Shown: one piece after another, positions 47,031-57,537 of the stretch
How positions within the stretch are numbered: the stretch's first letter is position 1
Layout: each line of letters begins with the position of its first letter
Origin: Panicum virgatum
Taxonomy: Eukaryota; Streptophyta; Magnoliopsida; Poales; Poaceae
Assembly: GCF_016808335.1 (NCBI RefSeq)
Contig: NC_053141.1
Span: 27,878,462 to 27,942,461, forward strand
Length of the DNA stretch: 64,000 nt
Direction of reading: 5' to 3'
Notes under the pieces: model-generated
Told to the model about the DNA's origin: nothing
The model's database searches: none
Seen by the model: only the letters and a program-made list of their open reading frames with translations
Translations under genes and position numbers: made by a program

Positions 47031-50000
47031 AACAATCATCCCTGTTACAGTGTTATTTGATTCTGGGGCATCTCACACATTTATTAGCAAGGAATGTGCC
47101 ATGAGACTCGGACTGAAAATTGAATGCATGATGAGGTCATGCCATATTAATTCACTGGGGGGACAGTTAGTTACTAATCAAATTTCTAGACTGAGTCCCT
47201 CTAAAGTTGCAAGACGAGATTTTCAACACGTCCCTTATAATTCTTCCAACTCAAAAGGTAGATATTATATTGGGCATGAACTGGATGGAAGATCAGGGAG
47301 TTCTTTTGGACACTTTATCACATTCTGTGCACATCCAATCTCCTTTCCATGGTCCTATGACCTTGTCTCTGAAGGACCAGGAATTATTAACTCGAACAAT
47401 GAATCATGCTGAGGCCAAAAGTATAGCTGACATACCAGTGGTGCGTGAATATCCGGATGTTTTTCCGGATGATTTACCCGGGATGCCACCAAATCGCAAT
47501 GTTGAATTTGCAATTGAATTGCAACCGGGAACAGCACCCATTTCCCGAAGACCCTATCGGATGCCACCCAATGAGTTGGTAGAGCTAAAGAAGCAATTGC
47601 AAGAGCTGCTCAACAAAGGCTATATCTGTCCTAGCACTTCACCCTAGGGCTGTCCAGCACTCTTTGTTAAAAAGAAAGATCAAAGCCTCAGGTTGTGTGT
47701 GGACTATAGACTTTTGAATGCCGTCACAATCAAGAACAAATATCCCCTTCCCAGAATTGATATTCTGTTTGATCAATTAGTTGGGGCCAAGGTATTTTCC
47801 AAGATTGATCTCCGCTCGGGTTATCATCAGATCAAAATCCAAGTAGAAGATATTCCCAAGACAGCTTTCTCTACCAGATATGGGCTCTATGAATATCTGG
47901 TGATGTCCTTTGGGCTAACAAATGCTCCTGCCCACATCATGTATCTCATGAACTCGGTGTTCATGCCCGAGCTAGATAAGTTTGTCGTGGTTTTCATTGA
48001 CGACATTTTTTATTTATTCCAAAAATGAAGAAGAGCATGCAGAGCATCTTCGCATTGTTCTCCAACGACTCAGGGAGCACAAGTTGTATGCCAAATTCAC
48101 TAAGTGTGAGTTTTGGCTAAAGAAGGTTCAGTTCCTGGGTCATGTCATATCAGAGGATGGAATTTCTGTTGACCCTAGTAAAATCCAAGATGTTTTGAAT
48201 TGGAAAGCTCCTACATCTGTTCCTGAAATTCGGAGTTTTCTCGGGCTAGCAGGATATTACCGGCGTTTTGTTCCGGAATTCTCGAAGATTGCTAAGCCCA
48301 TGACTGAGTTTCTTAAGAAAGGGGCAAAATTTAGTTGGGATGATAAATGTGAGCAGGCCTTTCTGACCTTGAGGAAACTTTTGACATCTGCCCCTGTCTT
48401 AGCCCAACCTGACATTGCTCGACCCTTTGAGGTATATTATGATGCATCGGGTACGGGTTTAGGTTGTGTCCTCATGCAAGACCGTCGAGTAATTGCTTAT
48501 GTTTCCAGAGCACTCTGGCGACATGAGGAAAATTATGCCACCCATGATTTGGAGATAGCAGCAGTGGTTCATGCTCTGAAGATCTGGTGTCACTATCTCT
48601 TGGGTAATCCGGTTCATATATATTCGGACCACAAGAATCTCAAGTACATTTTTACCCAGAGTGAGTTGAATTTACCCCAGAGACGGTGGTTAGAGTTAAT
48701 AAAGGATTATGATCTGGAGATCCATTATCACCCAGGAAAGGCAAATGTTGTTGCCGATGCACTGAGTCGCAAGGCAAGTTGCAATTGCACCTTAGCAACG
48801 CCGTTGCATGCAACCTTATGCCAAGAAATGGAGAAGTTGAACTTGGCCATTATAGCTGAAGGTACTCTTGCTAGCATTTTCCTCACTCCAATACTTCGAG
48901 ATCAACTTATTGCGGCTCAGAAAAACAATACTGGTATGGGAAAGATTAGGCAGAGGCTCAGAGAAAATGACCCTCGAGTGGCATGCTTCCATTTAGATAA
49001 CGAGGGGTGTTATGGTTTAAAAATCGACTAGTGGTACCTAAGGACTTGGAACTTCGAAAACAAATCCTTGTTGAAGCTCATCTCTCTCGGTATTCGATCC
49101 ACCTGGGCAGCAATAAAATGTATCAAGACCTAAAACAACGGTTTTGGTGGACGAGGATGAAACGAGAGGTTGCCAAGTATGTGTCCGAGTGTGACACTTG
49201 AAACGGGTCAAGGCAAGTCATTTAAAATCTGTCGGTCCTCTCCAGCCACTGAGTATTCTTTCCTGGAAGTGGGAGGATATCAGTATGGATTTCATTGTGG
49301 GCTTACCCAAGACTTCCAAGGGATATGACTCCATTTGGGTCATAGTGGATCGTCTCACTAAGTCCGCTCATTTTATTCCCATCAAGACAGGGTATAAATC
49401 CCACCAATATGTTGAGCTATACATTGCACGGATTGTGAGTCTTCATGGCATTCCAAGGACAATTATATCTGATAGAGGTTCACAATTCGTTGCGCGTTTT
49501 TGGGAGCCGTTGCATGCATCATTTGGTACCCAACTCCTTTGCAGCTCAACATATCATCCTCAAACTGACGGTCAGACCGAAAGGGTAAATCAAATATTGG
49601 AGTATATGCTTAGGGCATGTGCACTCACTTATAGCTAGAAATGGGATGAATGTCTACCACTGGCCGAATTCTCTTACAATAATAGCTATCAAGAGAGCAT
49701 TCAAATGGCTCCTTTCGAGGCATTATACGGGCGGAGGTGTAGAACCCCGTTGAATTGGTCAGAAGCTGGCGAAAGAAATTTTCTTGGGCCTGATATTGTA
49801 GTTGAGGCTGAAGAACAAGTTTGGCTTATACAAGCAAATCTAAAAATCGCACAATTCTGCCAGAAGAGTTATGCAGATAAGAGACGTCGACCTTTGGTAT
49901 TTCAAGTCGGCGATCATGTTTATCTTCAGGTATCGCCAATGAAGGGTGTTCAACGATTTGGCATAAAAGGAAAGTTGGCACCCCGATATATTGGACCTTT

Positions 50001-50424
50001 CCTTATTATTGAGCAATGTGGGCCGGTAGCCTACTGTTTGGAACTTCCCCCACATTTATCAGCAGTCCATAACATATTCTATGTGTCCCAACTCAAGAAA
50101 TGCCTTCATGTTCCCGCAGAGGCGATTGATATGGAAAATCTACCATTAGAACCCGATCTCTCATACCCTGAACATCCTATCAAAATTCTTGACCGCAAGG
50201 ATCGAGTTACCCGACATCATACTAGGAGATTTTATAAAGTGCAATGGAGTAATCACTCCGAAGATGAGGCTACATGGGAGCAAGAGGATTTCCTAAATTC
50301 TCAATATCCGGATTTCTTGAACGCACATCAAGGTACCCCACCTCTCATTTTCTTTTCAACCTACACCATAAATCTCGGGGTGAGATTTCTTTTTGGGGGG
50401 AAGATTGTTACACCCAAGTGTTAA
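47031..50424 (+). pseudogene. K7 pol: protease, RT, RNase H, integrase, chromodomain
   Basis: Domains in order are protease (TVLFDSGASHTFIS, near 47050), RT ([39 protein letters not shown], catalytic FIDDI near 47996), RNase H ([36 protein letters not shown], 48430-48780), integrase (MDFIVGLPKT, ISDRGSQF and TERVNQ supply the D, D, E residues, 49280-49590) and a C-terminal chromodomain (IKILDRKDRV ... WSNHSEDEATWE, about 50180-50310). The frame is broken by a TAG at 47645 (relatives have TGG), a frameshift just after FIDDI, one near 49020, a stop near 49199 and a TAG near 49637. The last codons run into the 3' LTR. Confidence 0.95.
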
Positions 50425-50518
50425 ACTTGGGAATAATTAGCTAATTAGTAACCTAAGTCGTTCCGTTGCTAATCGAGTCAGAAAATCGGCCTAAATTCAA
50501 TCTCAGTTTTCTGGAGTC
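50406..50518 (+). repeat. K7 3' LTR, first 113 bp only
   Basis: TGTTACACCC follows the purine tract and matches the 5' LTR up to CTGGAGTC. Eight bases (AGAAAATC) then lead into T2 gag sequence. Confidence 0.9.
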
Positions 50519-50526
50519 AGAAAATC

Positions 50527-51147
50527 AAGGTTTGTTGAGGAAAGGCGCATATATGAAGAAGAAAGATATGCAAGGGAGCAAAACAAGGCTCATTGGGATT
50601 GTCCATTCTTTAGGCATTGCTGGAATGAAGGTTTGAAGTTGTCGACGTGCAACAACCATCCCGAGTACAGTGAGCAGTACTAGGAATATAGGCAAATCCA
50701 AACCAACCATCGATCTGTCCATGAGAGACTTGGACACCATCATTATGAGATGGATCGGCGTGTAAAAATTACTGATGATTGTCACTTCCATGGCAAGAGG
50801 GCTGTTGATCTTGAGTGGGCCGATTATGAAGATGAAGATGAAGAGCAGGGTAAATATGTCTGGCAAGAAGGGAAATGGTGTCCAAGCCAGAAGAGGCATG
50901 TCCAATGTTTGAGGAACAAAGAGAAGAAGCAAGCACAGCAGGCTAGGAAGCATCAAGTCTGGAAGGAAATGAATGCCGATAAGAAGGGCAAGTCAGCTGA
51001 GGTTGACATGGTTCTGTTCTTGCCATCGGAATTCATGGCTCCTGGTGATCAAGAGGCTGAAATCTATTCTGACTTTGATGAGACAGAGTTTGGGGAGTTA
51101 GCAGTGGAGTTCTTATTGACCCAATAGGCTGTGTTTGACAAGACTGA
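50527..51147 (+). pseudogene. Second copy of the T2 gag 3' part
   Basis: It corresponds to 33579-34198 with about 17 substitutions and one indel by eye (about 2.7 percent). It shares the FLLTQ-stop TAG and the exact K7 insertion point after GACTGA. The copy keeps one base near 50604 that 33655 has lost. It is a duplicate and not an independent element. Confidence 0.9.
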
Positions 51148-51884
51148 TGTAACACTCGAGTGTTAAACTTGGGATTAATTAGCTAATTAGTAACCTAAGT
51201 CGTTCCGTTGCTAATCGAGTCGGAAAATCAGCCTTAATTCAATCTCAGTTTTCTGGAGTCGGGTAAACCCGGATACTCCGGATTTGAACCCGGAAACTCC
51301 GGAGTTACCCGGATACTCCGGATTTTCTTCCGGATAGTCCGGACCTGAGGCTCTATACTACGTGTTTTAGTTCTTATACTGTTTCCAAATGTTAAAAACA
51401 CCAGCCACAGGTTCCTTTGCTTTCTCTCCCGAGCTCTCCCTCTCCCCTATGCCCAATGTTCAAACCCTCCATTCCAAATCCCTCCCAAGATCAAGAAAGC
51501 TCCAAATAATCGTGAAGGACTCTCTTCTCTACGTGTTCCACCTTGGGGTGGCTTCATCTCCAATTTTTTCGGTCAAGAAAAGCTTGCTCAAGGTACTCAA
51601 GCTAGGGCAAGCTTGATTTACCTTTCTAGGATGTTTTAAGCGATTTCTTTTGGATCAATCATCTCCGTATGAGTCACTCTACTAGGGCCTAGAAGGGTTT
51701 CGATTTTTGTGGGTTGGTTTTGCCAGAATCAGAATTTCAGTTTTGGGGGCGAAAATGGTAGGGAACCCGGAATACTCCGGAATTCCCGGATATTCCGGGT
51801 ATAAACTCTGGATGTTCCAGATTTTGTAGAACAGTTGCGCGTCGGGTTGTTTCTCTTGGGGGTGTTTATACTCGGTTAAGGTTT
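51148..51884 (+). repeat. Second copy of the K7 5' LTR start, cut by T9
   Basis: It begins TGTAACACTCG directly after the gag copy and parallels 34199-34950. It is 22 bp shorter because one CCGGATACTCCGG-like unit is missing near 51775. It is interrupted by T9 after GGTTT; the rest should continue beyond T9 outside the window. Confidence 0.9.
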
Positions 51885-53104
51885 TGTTGTCGGTCAAAAC
51901 CCACCGGCGAGTAGCGACAGGCAACACGAAGAGCCGGGAGGTCGCCGGGGCGCTGGCTGGCACTGCTTCCTCGGTCAACGGCCCGCAATGCGTAACACGC
52001 CGAAGATTCCGAAGAATGTAAGGTGTGCCACCTGACCTATACCTGATCAGGAAGGTGCAAACATGCTTTAAACGATTTGCCTGCATGCACAAACACGTGT
52101 AAATATTAGTCCGAGCCGTGGTCGGCTCCCTGGGACGACTCTTGCATCGGCTTTCAAAGAACCGATCGAGTCCCGGTGTCAGATTGGATCTGCATCTATC
52201 CGGATATTGATGAATAAAACAAATAATTATGAAAACTTGCTTCAATTAAATCTAGCTAATCCGACCCACGACAGTAAAAGCTTCACCGCTAGATCGGAAC
52301 ATCCTACACGTAACTAGGCCTAGCGAACATAACAGATAACTAAACCATAACCAAAAACAGAGGCCTAAGAACTAGCAAGAGCCGATTCCCAGAACAATCC
52401 CTATCAAGGCTAAGATAAAGCATCTATTACATCACCGGAACATCCAATCCGTTTGCAGGGCCTAACCTAGCAGATATTGAGCTAATCCTTATAAAATAAG
52501 AACAAACCGTAGCAAATTGGATCTACTAGATAGAAAAGAAGCAAGGTGTTAACTCTACACAACTAATCCTCTGCGACGAGAATTAGCTTAAGATCAAGTA
52601 TGAACGCATAGAGAAAACATGATATTCGTAGATGGTAAACAATAAGAACATGATAGATCTACTAAAGATCATGCTACGAACATCAAGATAACTAGCACTA
52701 CTTGCCATCAAAAACGCTTTAGTACGAGTAATACCAAGGTAAAGGCAAGAACAATGCTGCCCTGATCGCAAGAAAACAATCAGGGCAGCATGGCGCTTAC
52801 TTGGATGAAACCCTAGAATTAGGGGCGGCGTTGCGCCAAGGTGTTGTTGCAAAACGTGATGACGTTCTTCTTTTTACGAATATCATAGGGTACATATTTA
52901 TAGTCCGGAGACTTGGGAAACAATCTAAACTTAACGCGTCCAAATCGGACTCTATATCTTAATCCAAACTAAATCTAAAGATACATGGCCTGTACGGCCC
53001 AGATACTCACGCAGGAGCCAATTCTCAAGCCTTCTTTAATCCTTGCTTCAAGCCCAACTCGCTTGCGGCCCATTAATTAACCTTGTTAATTTATGGCGAT
53101 AACA
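51885..53104 (-). repeat. T9 3' LTR (1220 bp)
   Basis: In plus reading it starts TGTTGTCGG and ends GCGATAACA, giving inverted TGTT/AACA ends. A TATA box, TATAAATA on the minus strand, lies at 52895-52902. Confidence 0.85.
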
Positions 53105-53120
53105 CATGCCCCCTTGATTT
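53105..53120 (-). other. T9 polypurine tract
   Basis: The minus strand reads AATCAAGGGGGCATG immediately before the LTR start TGTTATCG, closely matching the T1 tract. Confidence 0.8.
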
Positions 53121-53369
53121 TGGCAATGATAATTCCAAAACCACTACGTCGCTTCATCTTCCTGTTAGTGCTCATTAAAACACACTGCAACCACCAAGGA
53201 AGACGCAACGTCTCTGCAACTGGCTCCTCGTAGAACGTGAAACTGCCGATCCATCTCCCATTTTTTACTATTTAATCTCATCCCGAATCGGCTCTCTTCA
53301 GTCGCAAACTCATCTTCCTCCCACAGCCAAGTAGCGCAGAAAACCCCAACCTTCAATAGACTGGTAGTC

Positions 53370-53906
53370 CTGGCGATTTCTTCCTCTTCCGGCTCCAACT
53401 CCATCGGCCAATCTCCTTCCCCTCCTTCTTCCCCTTCTTCTTCAAACCTTTTTGCCTCCTTCCTCGACTCCCTTCCAGAGAGTCGGGAACCTACGCTGGA
53501 GTACGACCCAGCGGCAGCCTACGAGGCGCTCGCTCCTCTGCATTGGGATGCAGAGGAGTTCGACTTTGGGATCGCCTCCGAAGATGACGAGCCCCAGACT
53601 GAAGGAGAAGACCTCCAGCTCCTGTTCCAGAAGGAGCCGGAGAGTACCAGCGACGACGGCTTCTCCTGGGATGGAGTCGATTCCTCCTCGGAAGAGGAGA
53701 TCGGCTTCTCTTCCAGCAGTGACAACCCAATGGGAGGAAACCCCTTCCAGTTCCTCGGGTCCTCCGAAGAGGACAGCGAGGAAGAGTGCGGCGGCCGGAG
53801 CAGCGACGTCGAGTCCGACGGCGGCAGCAGCGCCTTCGACGACGTCGACAGCGATCGACGACGACGATGGCGGAGATGCGCCGGCCCGAAGCCCAAAGCG
53901 CCGTAG
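53370..53906 (+). CDS. T9 antisense ORF A: acidic Ser/Glu-rich protein (178 codons, start codon altered)
   Basis: The plus frame open from 53241 to the TAG at 53904 encodes a low-complexity N-terminus (SSSSGSNSIGQSPSPPSSPS), then LEYDPAAAYEALAPLHWDAE, then acidic blocks (ASEDDEPQTEGEDLQLL, DSSSEEEIGFSSSSDN, GSSEEDSEEECGG), and a basic end (DRRRRWRRCAGPKPKAP). There is no ATG at the front. CTG at 53370 precedes GCG, so I suspect a lost ATG. A TATA-like TATTTAAT is about 100 bp upstream (53269), and a poly(A)-like AATGAAA follows at 54019. It is opposite to gag-pol and next to the 3' LTR. The function is unknown; an acidic activation-type or chaperone-like role would be speculation. Confidence 0.55.
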   Translation: MAISSSSGSNSIGQSPSPPSSPSSSNLFASFLDSLPESREPTLEYDPAAAYEALAPLHWDAEEFDFGIASEDDEPQTEGEDLQLLFQKEPESTSDDGFSWDGVDSSSEEEIGFSSSSDNPMGGNPFQFLGSSEEDSEEECGGRSSDVESDGGSSAFDDVDSDRRRRWRRCAGPKPKAP

Positions 53907-54221
53907 GTACTAGGTACCTACGAGCGGTAGATGTAGGTAGTATTGTAGGATCAGTATTGTAAAGCCGAAGGATTCATCCTTTGTCAAATCGGCTTTCCTT
54001 GTAAAAAACCAACTTTTAATGAAAAGTATCATCTTTTAACTTGTTTGCTCGGATCTCACCCCAAAAAGCCGATGACGTCGCATCAGGCTTTACTAATGTC
54101 CAAGAGCCGACGGAATTCAAAATTGGAAGCAACCCGCATAAGAACAGAACACCACTTCCACTCTGAATCTGACTCGTAATAGACACTCCAAGTTCGAGTG
54201 TAATTCGAGAACCCCGCTCCA

Positions 54222-54230
54222 TAAATTCAA
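54222..54230 (+). promoter_or_regulatory. Possible TATA box of the antisense PMD gene
   Basis: CATAAATTC lies about 80 bp before the ATG at 54308, with a TGACGTCG bZIP-type motif further up near 54073. This suggests a promoter of its own inside the element, but the motif match is weak. Confidence 0.35.
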
Positions 54231-54307
54231 GCAAAGACTCGCAAATCATCCAGAATTCGAATCAGAACCCGCAAAACAACCAAACCCTACATCAGTAGAT
54301 CTGAACC

Positions 54308-57297
54308 ATGGCGGACTTTGCAGCTCAGACGACGAATTCTGCAACCGATGATGCGGCAATCTACAGCCTAAAGGTAATATTCAGCCTGCCCTTTTAACTT
54401 TCTTCAGCTTGTTGAGCCTCCAACAAATTAAACTCTGAAATATGACACCACATGTAAATTTCTGAATCTCTGAACTTCAGGTGTCATACTTCCTTCTGCC
54501 GCATCCTTCCAATCCCAAATCATTTTGTCTTGGCCCACAAACTTATGAAAATCCCACAGATTTAAACTCTTGTGAAGCAAATAGGATCCCTTTCGTAAGT
54601 CAAAACATTGATTTGAACCTCTGGACCGACTGCTTAAGAGCCTGGCCTAACCCTCCAGAGAGCTGGACTACATGGTATAGTAGAGTAGCAAAAACTTATA
54701 TGCCCTTGTGGCAGGAATTGAACATAGCCAATGCACTTAGCTTATCATTATCACCCCTTGACAAAGATGAGAACCTTTCGAAAACCATCGGCTATTTTTG
54801 GCCTAACGCTCTGAACTGTTTCCTCTTTGGCCACGGTCCCATGACCCCTACTCTACTAGATGTCACCATGATTACTGGCCTAGACATTGGATCCCCTAAT
54901 CCTGCTGCCCACAAAATGGCAGAAGTCCCCTTTAAACTTTCATCCCAGGCAAACTGCACAAACTGGGGCACTTACATGAACCAGCACATGAAAACAAAAG
55001 GTTCAGTGACTGAAAAGGAACACACAGCCTTTTTAAATCTTTGGTTAGAACATTTCATCTTCTGTGGTCCTTCCTTAGCTCCAACTAAGAATTACCTTTC
55101 TTTGGCCAACCACCTGGCCCATGGCAACCGCACCGGCCTAGGCAAACTTTTTCTTGGAGAAACATACAGATGTCTCCACCTGATGACAACCAATTTGCTC
55201 AACCAAAAGAAACTCAAAACTGGAGGCCCTTGGTGATTTATTCAGTTATGGGCACAACTTTACTTTGAGCATCAGATCCCAAACTTTCAAAGCCTAACCA
55301 AGAACTCCTTCCCCAATGAAAACAGCAAGACAATTAGATGCACTAGCTATGGCCAAGCCCTATTCAGCCTCCCTGGCAGCAGACTGAATCCAACAGATGC
55401 AGCAAACTGGTTCAGAGTTTTCTACAAAGGACTAGACAATCCACTATATTTTCCATTCACTGATTCTGAATCCTTTGAGAACCCAACTGCCATTAGGCTG
55501 GATAGTTTTGCCGATGACGACAGCACTCGGCATCTATACTCCCTGACGATTCGACCTGGCTTCCTCCCTGTTGGCATGAGTACTTCCAATAGAATTATCA
55601 AACTAGGCTATGAAACCTATCAACCAGTCATAGCAGCTCGGCAATTTGGCTTAGGACAAGTCCCTCCCCACTTCCATATTCACCACTTGGTGGAGAGTAG
55701 AGCCGATCTGCCTGATGGTCTCACCAGTTCAAGATGCTACAGCATGTTTGACAACCTCCACATTCCAATACCAGCCGATCATTCCTTCACACCCTCATCA
55801 ATCGACTTCTGCACATGGTGGGGAATGTGGAAAACTCATATTTTCAGAAAAGCTTTAGGTCCTCGACTGCAGCAAATTGATCCTGAATATGTAATCCCCG
55901 AGGAAGAGGTAATGAATCTGTGCACTTATGCTTTCTGAGTCCTCTATCCCTTTACTTGACTAATCCTGCTTACCCTGCTTACAGCAACAAGATGATCCAG
56001 AACCCGTGACCAGTAACGAGGAACCATTCCACTTTCTTCCAACTGCTCCTGATGTCCTCTTTTGCAAGGGATCACCATCAATGAAGAAAGTAATAATGGC
56101 TGCTCAGCCAGACTTACTCCAGTCGGCTTCTAAACGAAGACAAACCTCTGCAAGTGTTGCCCCCCGAGTGCCAACTAAGAAAAGGAAGATGATCACGAGG
56201 CGAGTCATCAAGAAATCAGCACAAGCTTCCCCTGAGTCCATCAGAGTCTAACACCAACCAGGTAATTCATCTTTCCGAAACCTCTTCCTTATTGCATACA
56301 TATGTATTCTGGTTGACTGTAATTCTATTTCTAGAACGCAGCTGAAGACATCCTTAATACTAGTAGCCCAGTACAACACGAAGTCATCGTTCATGAAGCT
56401 GACACTGGAGCAACTGAAACTTCCAATGCTCTGACGGATGTGCATGACGAACAGGCTGACATAATTGAAGCCCCTATTGTCACCTCCAATCCAACTGGAT
56501 CGGCCGCACTTGAACCGATCATCACTTCTTGTTCAGAACAGGTAACTTTATGAGCCGATTTAAATCAGCTGATCACTCCATTAACGCACTTCGCTCCCAA
56601 CTAATCTTTATCATATCGGCAGGGCTTCACTATTTCAGACCTGCTCTCCTTTGACCCAGCATCAATGGGTCTGAATGCACCGAATGCAGAAGTGCAGTCA
56701 CCACAGCAGCTGATTACAATTACAAATCAGCTTCAGAACATCAAGCATCTGCTCTCTGCTCCAATTACTGCTCTAGTTGGTGATTCCAGCGAAATAAAGA
56801 ACATCTTCGAGCAAATAGAATCCCAACTCCCGGAGCCACTGCAAATCAAGCTCTGGCCAGCCAGCAATCTTCCATTCTTCCGGGTAGAAGTGAATAGAGC
56901 ACAACAAAGAATAGAAGCATGTCGTTCTCAAGTCTCTCTGAAAGCTGACATTGCTCAAAAGTGCAAGGCCCTCAACCAGAAGAAGGCAACTCTAGATATC
57001 AAAGCTGACGTGTCTACCAACATGAACCGACTCGGTCTCCTGAAGAAAGAATTGGCAGAACTCGAAGAAAAGGTCCACACCACCAAGAAACTCATCCAGG
57101 CCGAGGAAGCTTCTATTGCAAACTCCAAGCAAGAAACCCAAGAAATAGCCGAGCAGATACAAGCAGAGTTTGTAGAGATAAGTACCTTGAGTCGGCAGAT
57201 AGTAACAGGCGATGACAAGGATGACGAAGCAATCATAGCACGAGCAGACGCCGTCCGCACAGAAGCCATCCATGCCATAGAAGAATTCCTAAACTAA
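54308..57297 (+). pseudogene. T9 antisense plant mobile domain (PMD) gene, five exons, lightly damaged
   Basis: The predicted exons are 54308-54373, 54481-55908, 55985-56261, 56335-56541 and 56623-57297, all with GT/AG borders (donors AAG/GTAATA, GAG/GTAATG, CAG/GTAATT, CAG/GTAACT). Other than exon 3, all keep phase 0. About 880 codons start MADFAAQTTNSATDD. The PMD signature is at residues 125-165: TIGYFWPNALNCF, FGHGPMTPTLLDVTMITGLD. Exon 2 continues with WGMWKTHIFRKALG. Exon 3 has a basic patch (PTKKRKMITRRVIKK), likely nuclear. Exon 5 is a long coiled coil (LGLLKKELAELEEKVHTTKK). Damage is a TGA at 55234 after GGPW and a +1 shift with TAA at 56249 near the end of exon 3. PMD proteins are known as plant nuclear silencing factors and as passengers in transposons. 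Its role here is unknown. Confidence 0.75.
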
Positions 57298-57430
57298 TAG
57301 ATAGACTCAAGAAACATTTAGTATTGCCTGTCAACCTGAAACTTGTAACTGTTAAAAACATCTTAAGTCGATGGTCACACATCGGCTATCTCACTTCTCA
57401 TATATTATCTCTTTTCTCTTTTTTTTAACC

Positions 57431-57500
57431 GGCCAACTCAACGTGTTGGCCTATTTCCCTTTTTTTTCTTTTTTTTACTGGCCAACTCAACGTGTTGGCC
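57431..57500. terminator. Twin hairpins between the convergent PMD gene and integrase
   Basis: Two identical 21-base inverted repeats (arms GGCCAAC and GTTGGCC, 7-base loop) at 57431-57451 and 57480-57500 are separated by T-rich sequence, with further T runs before the first. They lie in the 240 bp between the stop of the PMD gene (57297) and the stop of integrase (57538). Both transcripts would cross them, so a 3'-end or insulating role is possible. The terminator label is inference. Confidence 0.4.
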
Positions 57501-57537
57501 TCTCATGATACAGCCAGATGGATTTCATTGGCTTTTG

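Larger units (their letters stand above)
34199..50520 (+). mobile_element. K7: Tekay/Del chromovirus with L8 inside its 5' LTR and a truncated 3' LTR
   Basis: The 5' LTR is 34199-36131 plus 44974-45433 (about 2.4 kb without L8). The initiator tRNA-Met primer site is at 45436-45448, gag-pol at 45914-50424, and the purine tract TTTTTGGGGGGAAGAT at 50390-50405. Only the first 113 bp of the 3' LTR (50406-50518) remain. The chromodomain after integrase and the long LTR identify the Tekay/Del branch. The coding region is decayed but complete in domain order. It is inserted in T2 after GACTGA. Confidence 0.9.

Noticed and set aside
50406..50518. Independent solo LTR fragment
   Set aside because: It directly follows the K7 purine tract and pol end, so it is the truncated 3' LTR of K7.
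53452..53913. 153-codon plus-strand ORF overlapping antisense ORF A
   Set aside because: It is Ser/Pro/Arg-rich as expected from a shifted reading of the acidic frame; the frame at 53370-53906 has the coherent acidic composition.
54308..57297. PMD gene as an ordinary chromosomal gene next to the element
   Set aside because: It lies between the T9 polypurine tract/3' LTR and the T9 integrase stop, the usual place of Tat antisense ORFs, with no element boundary in between. The missing 5' LTR keeps slight doubt.
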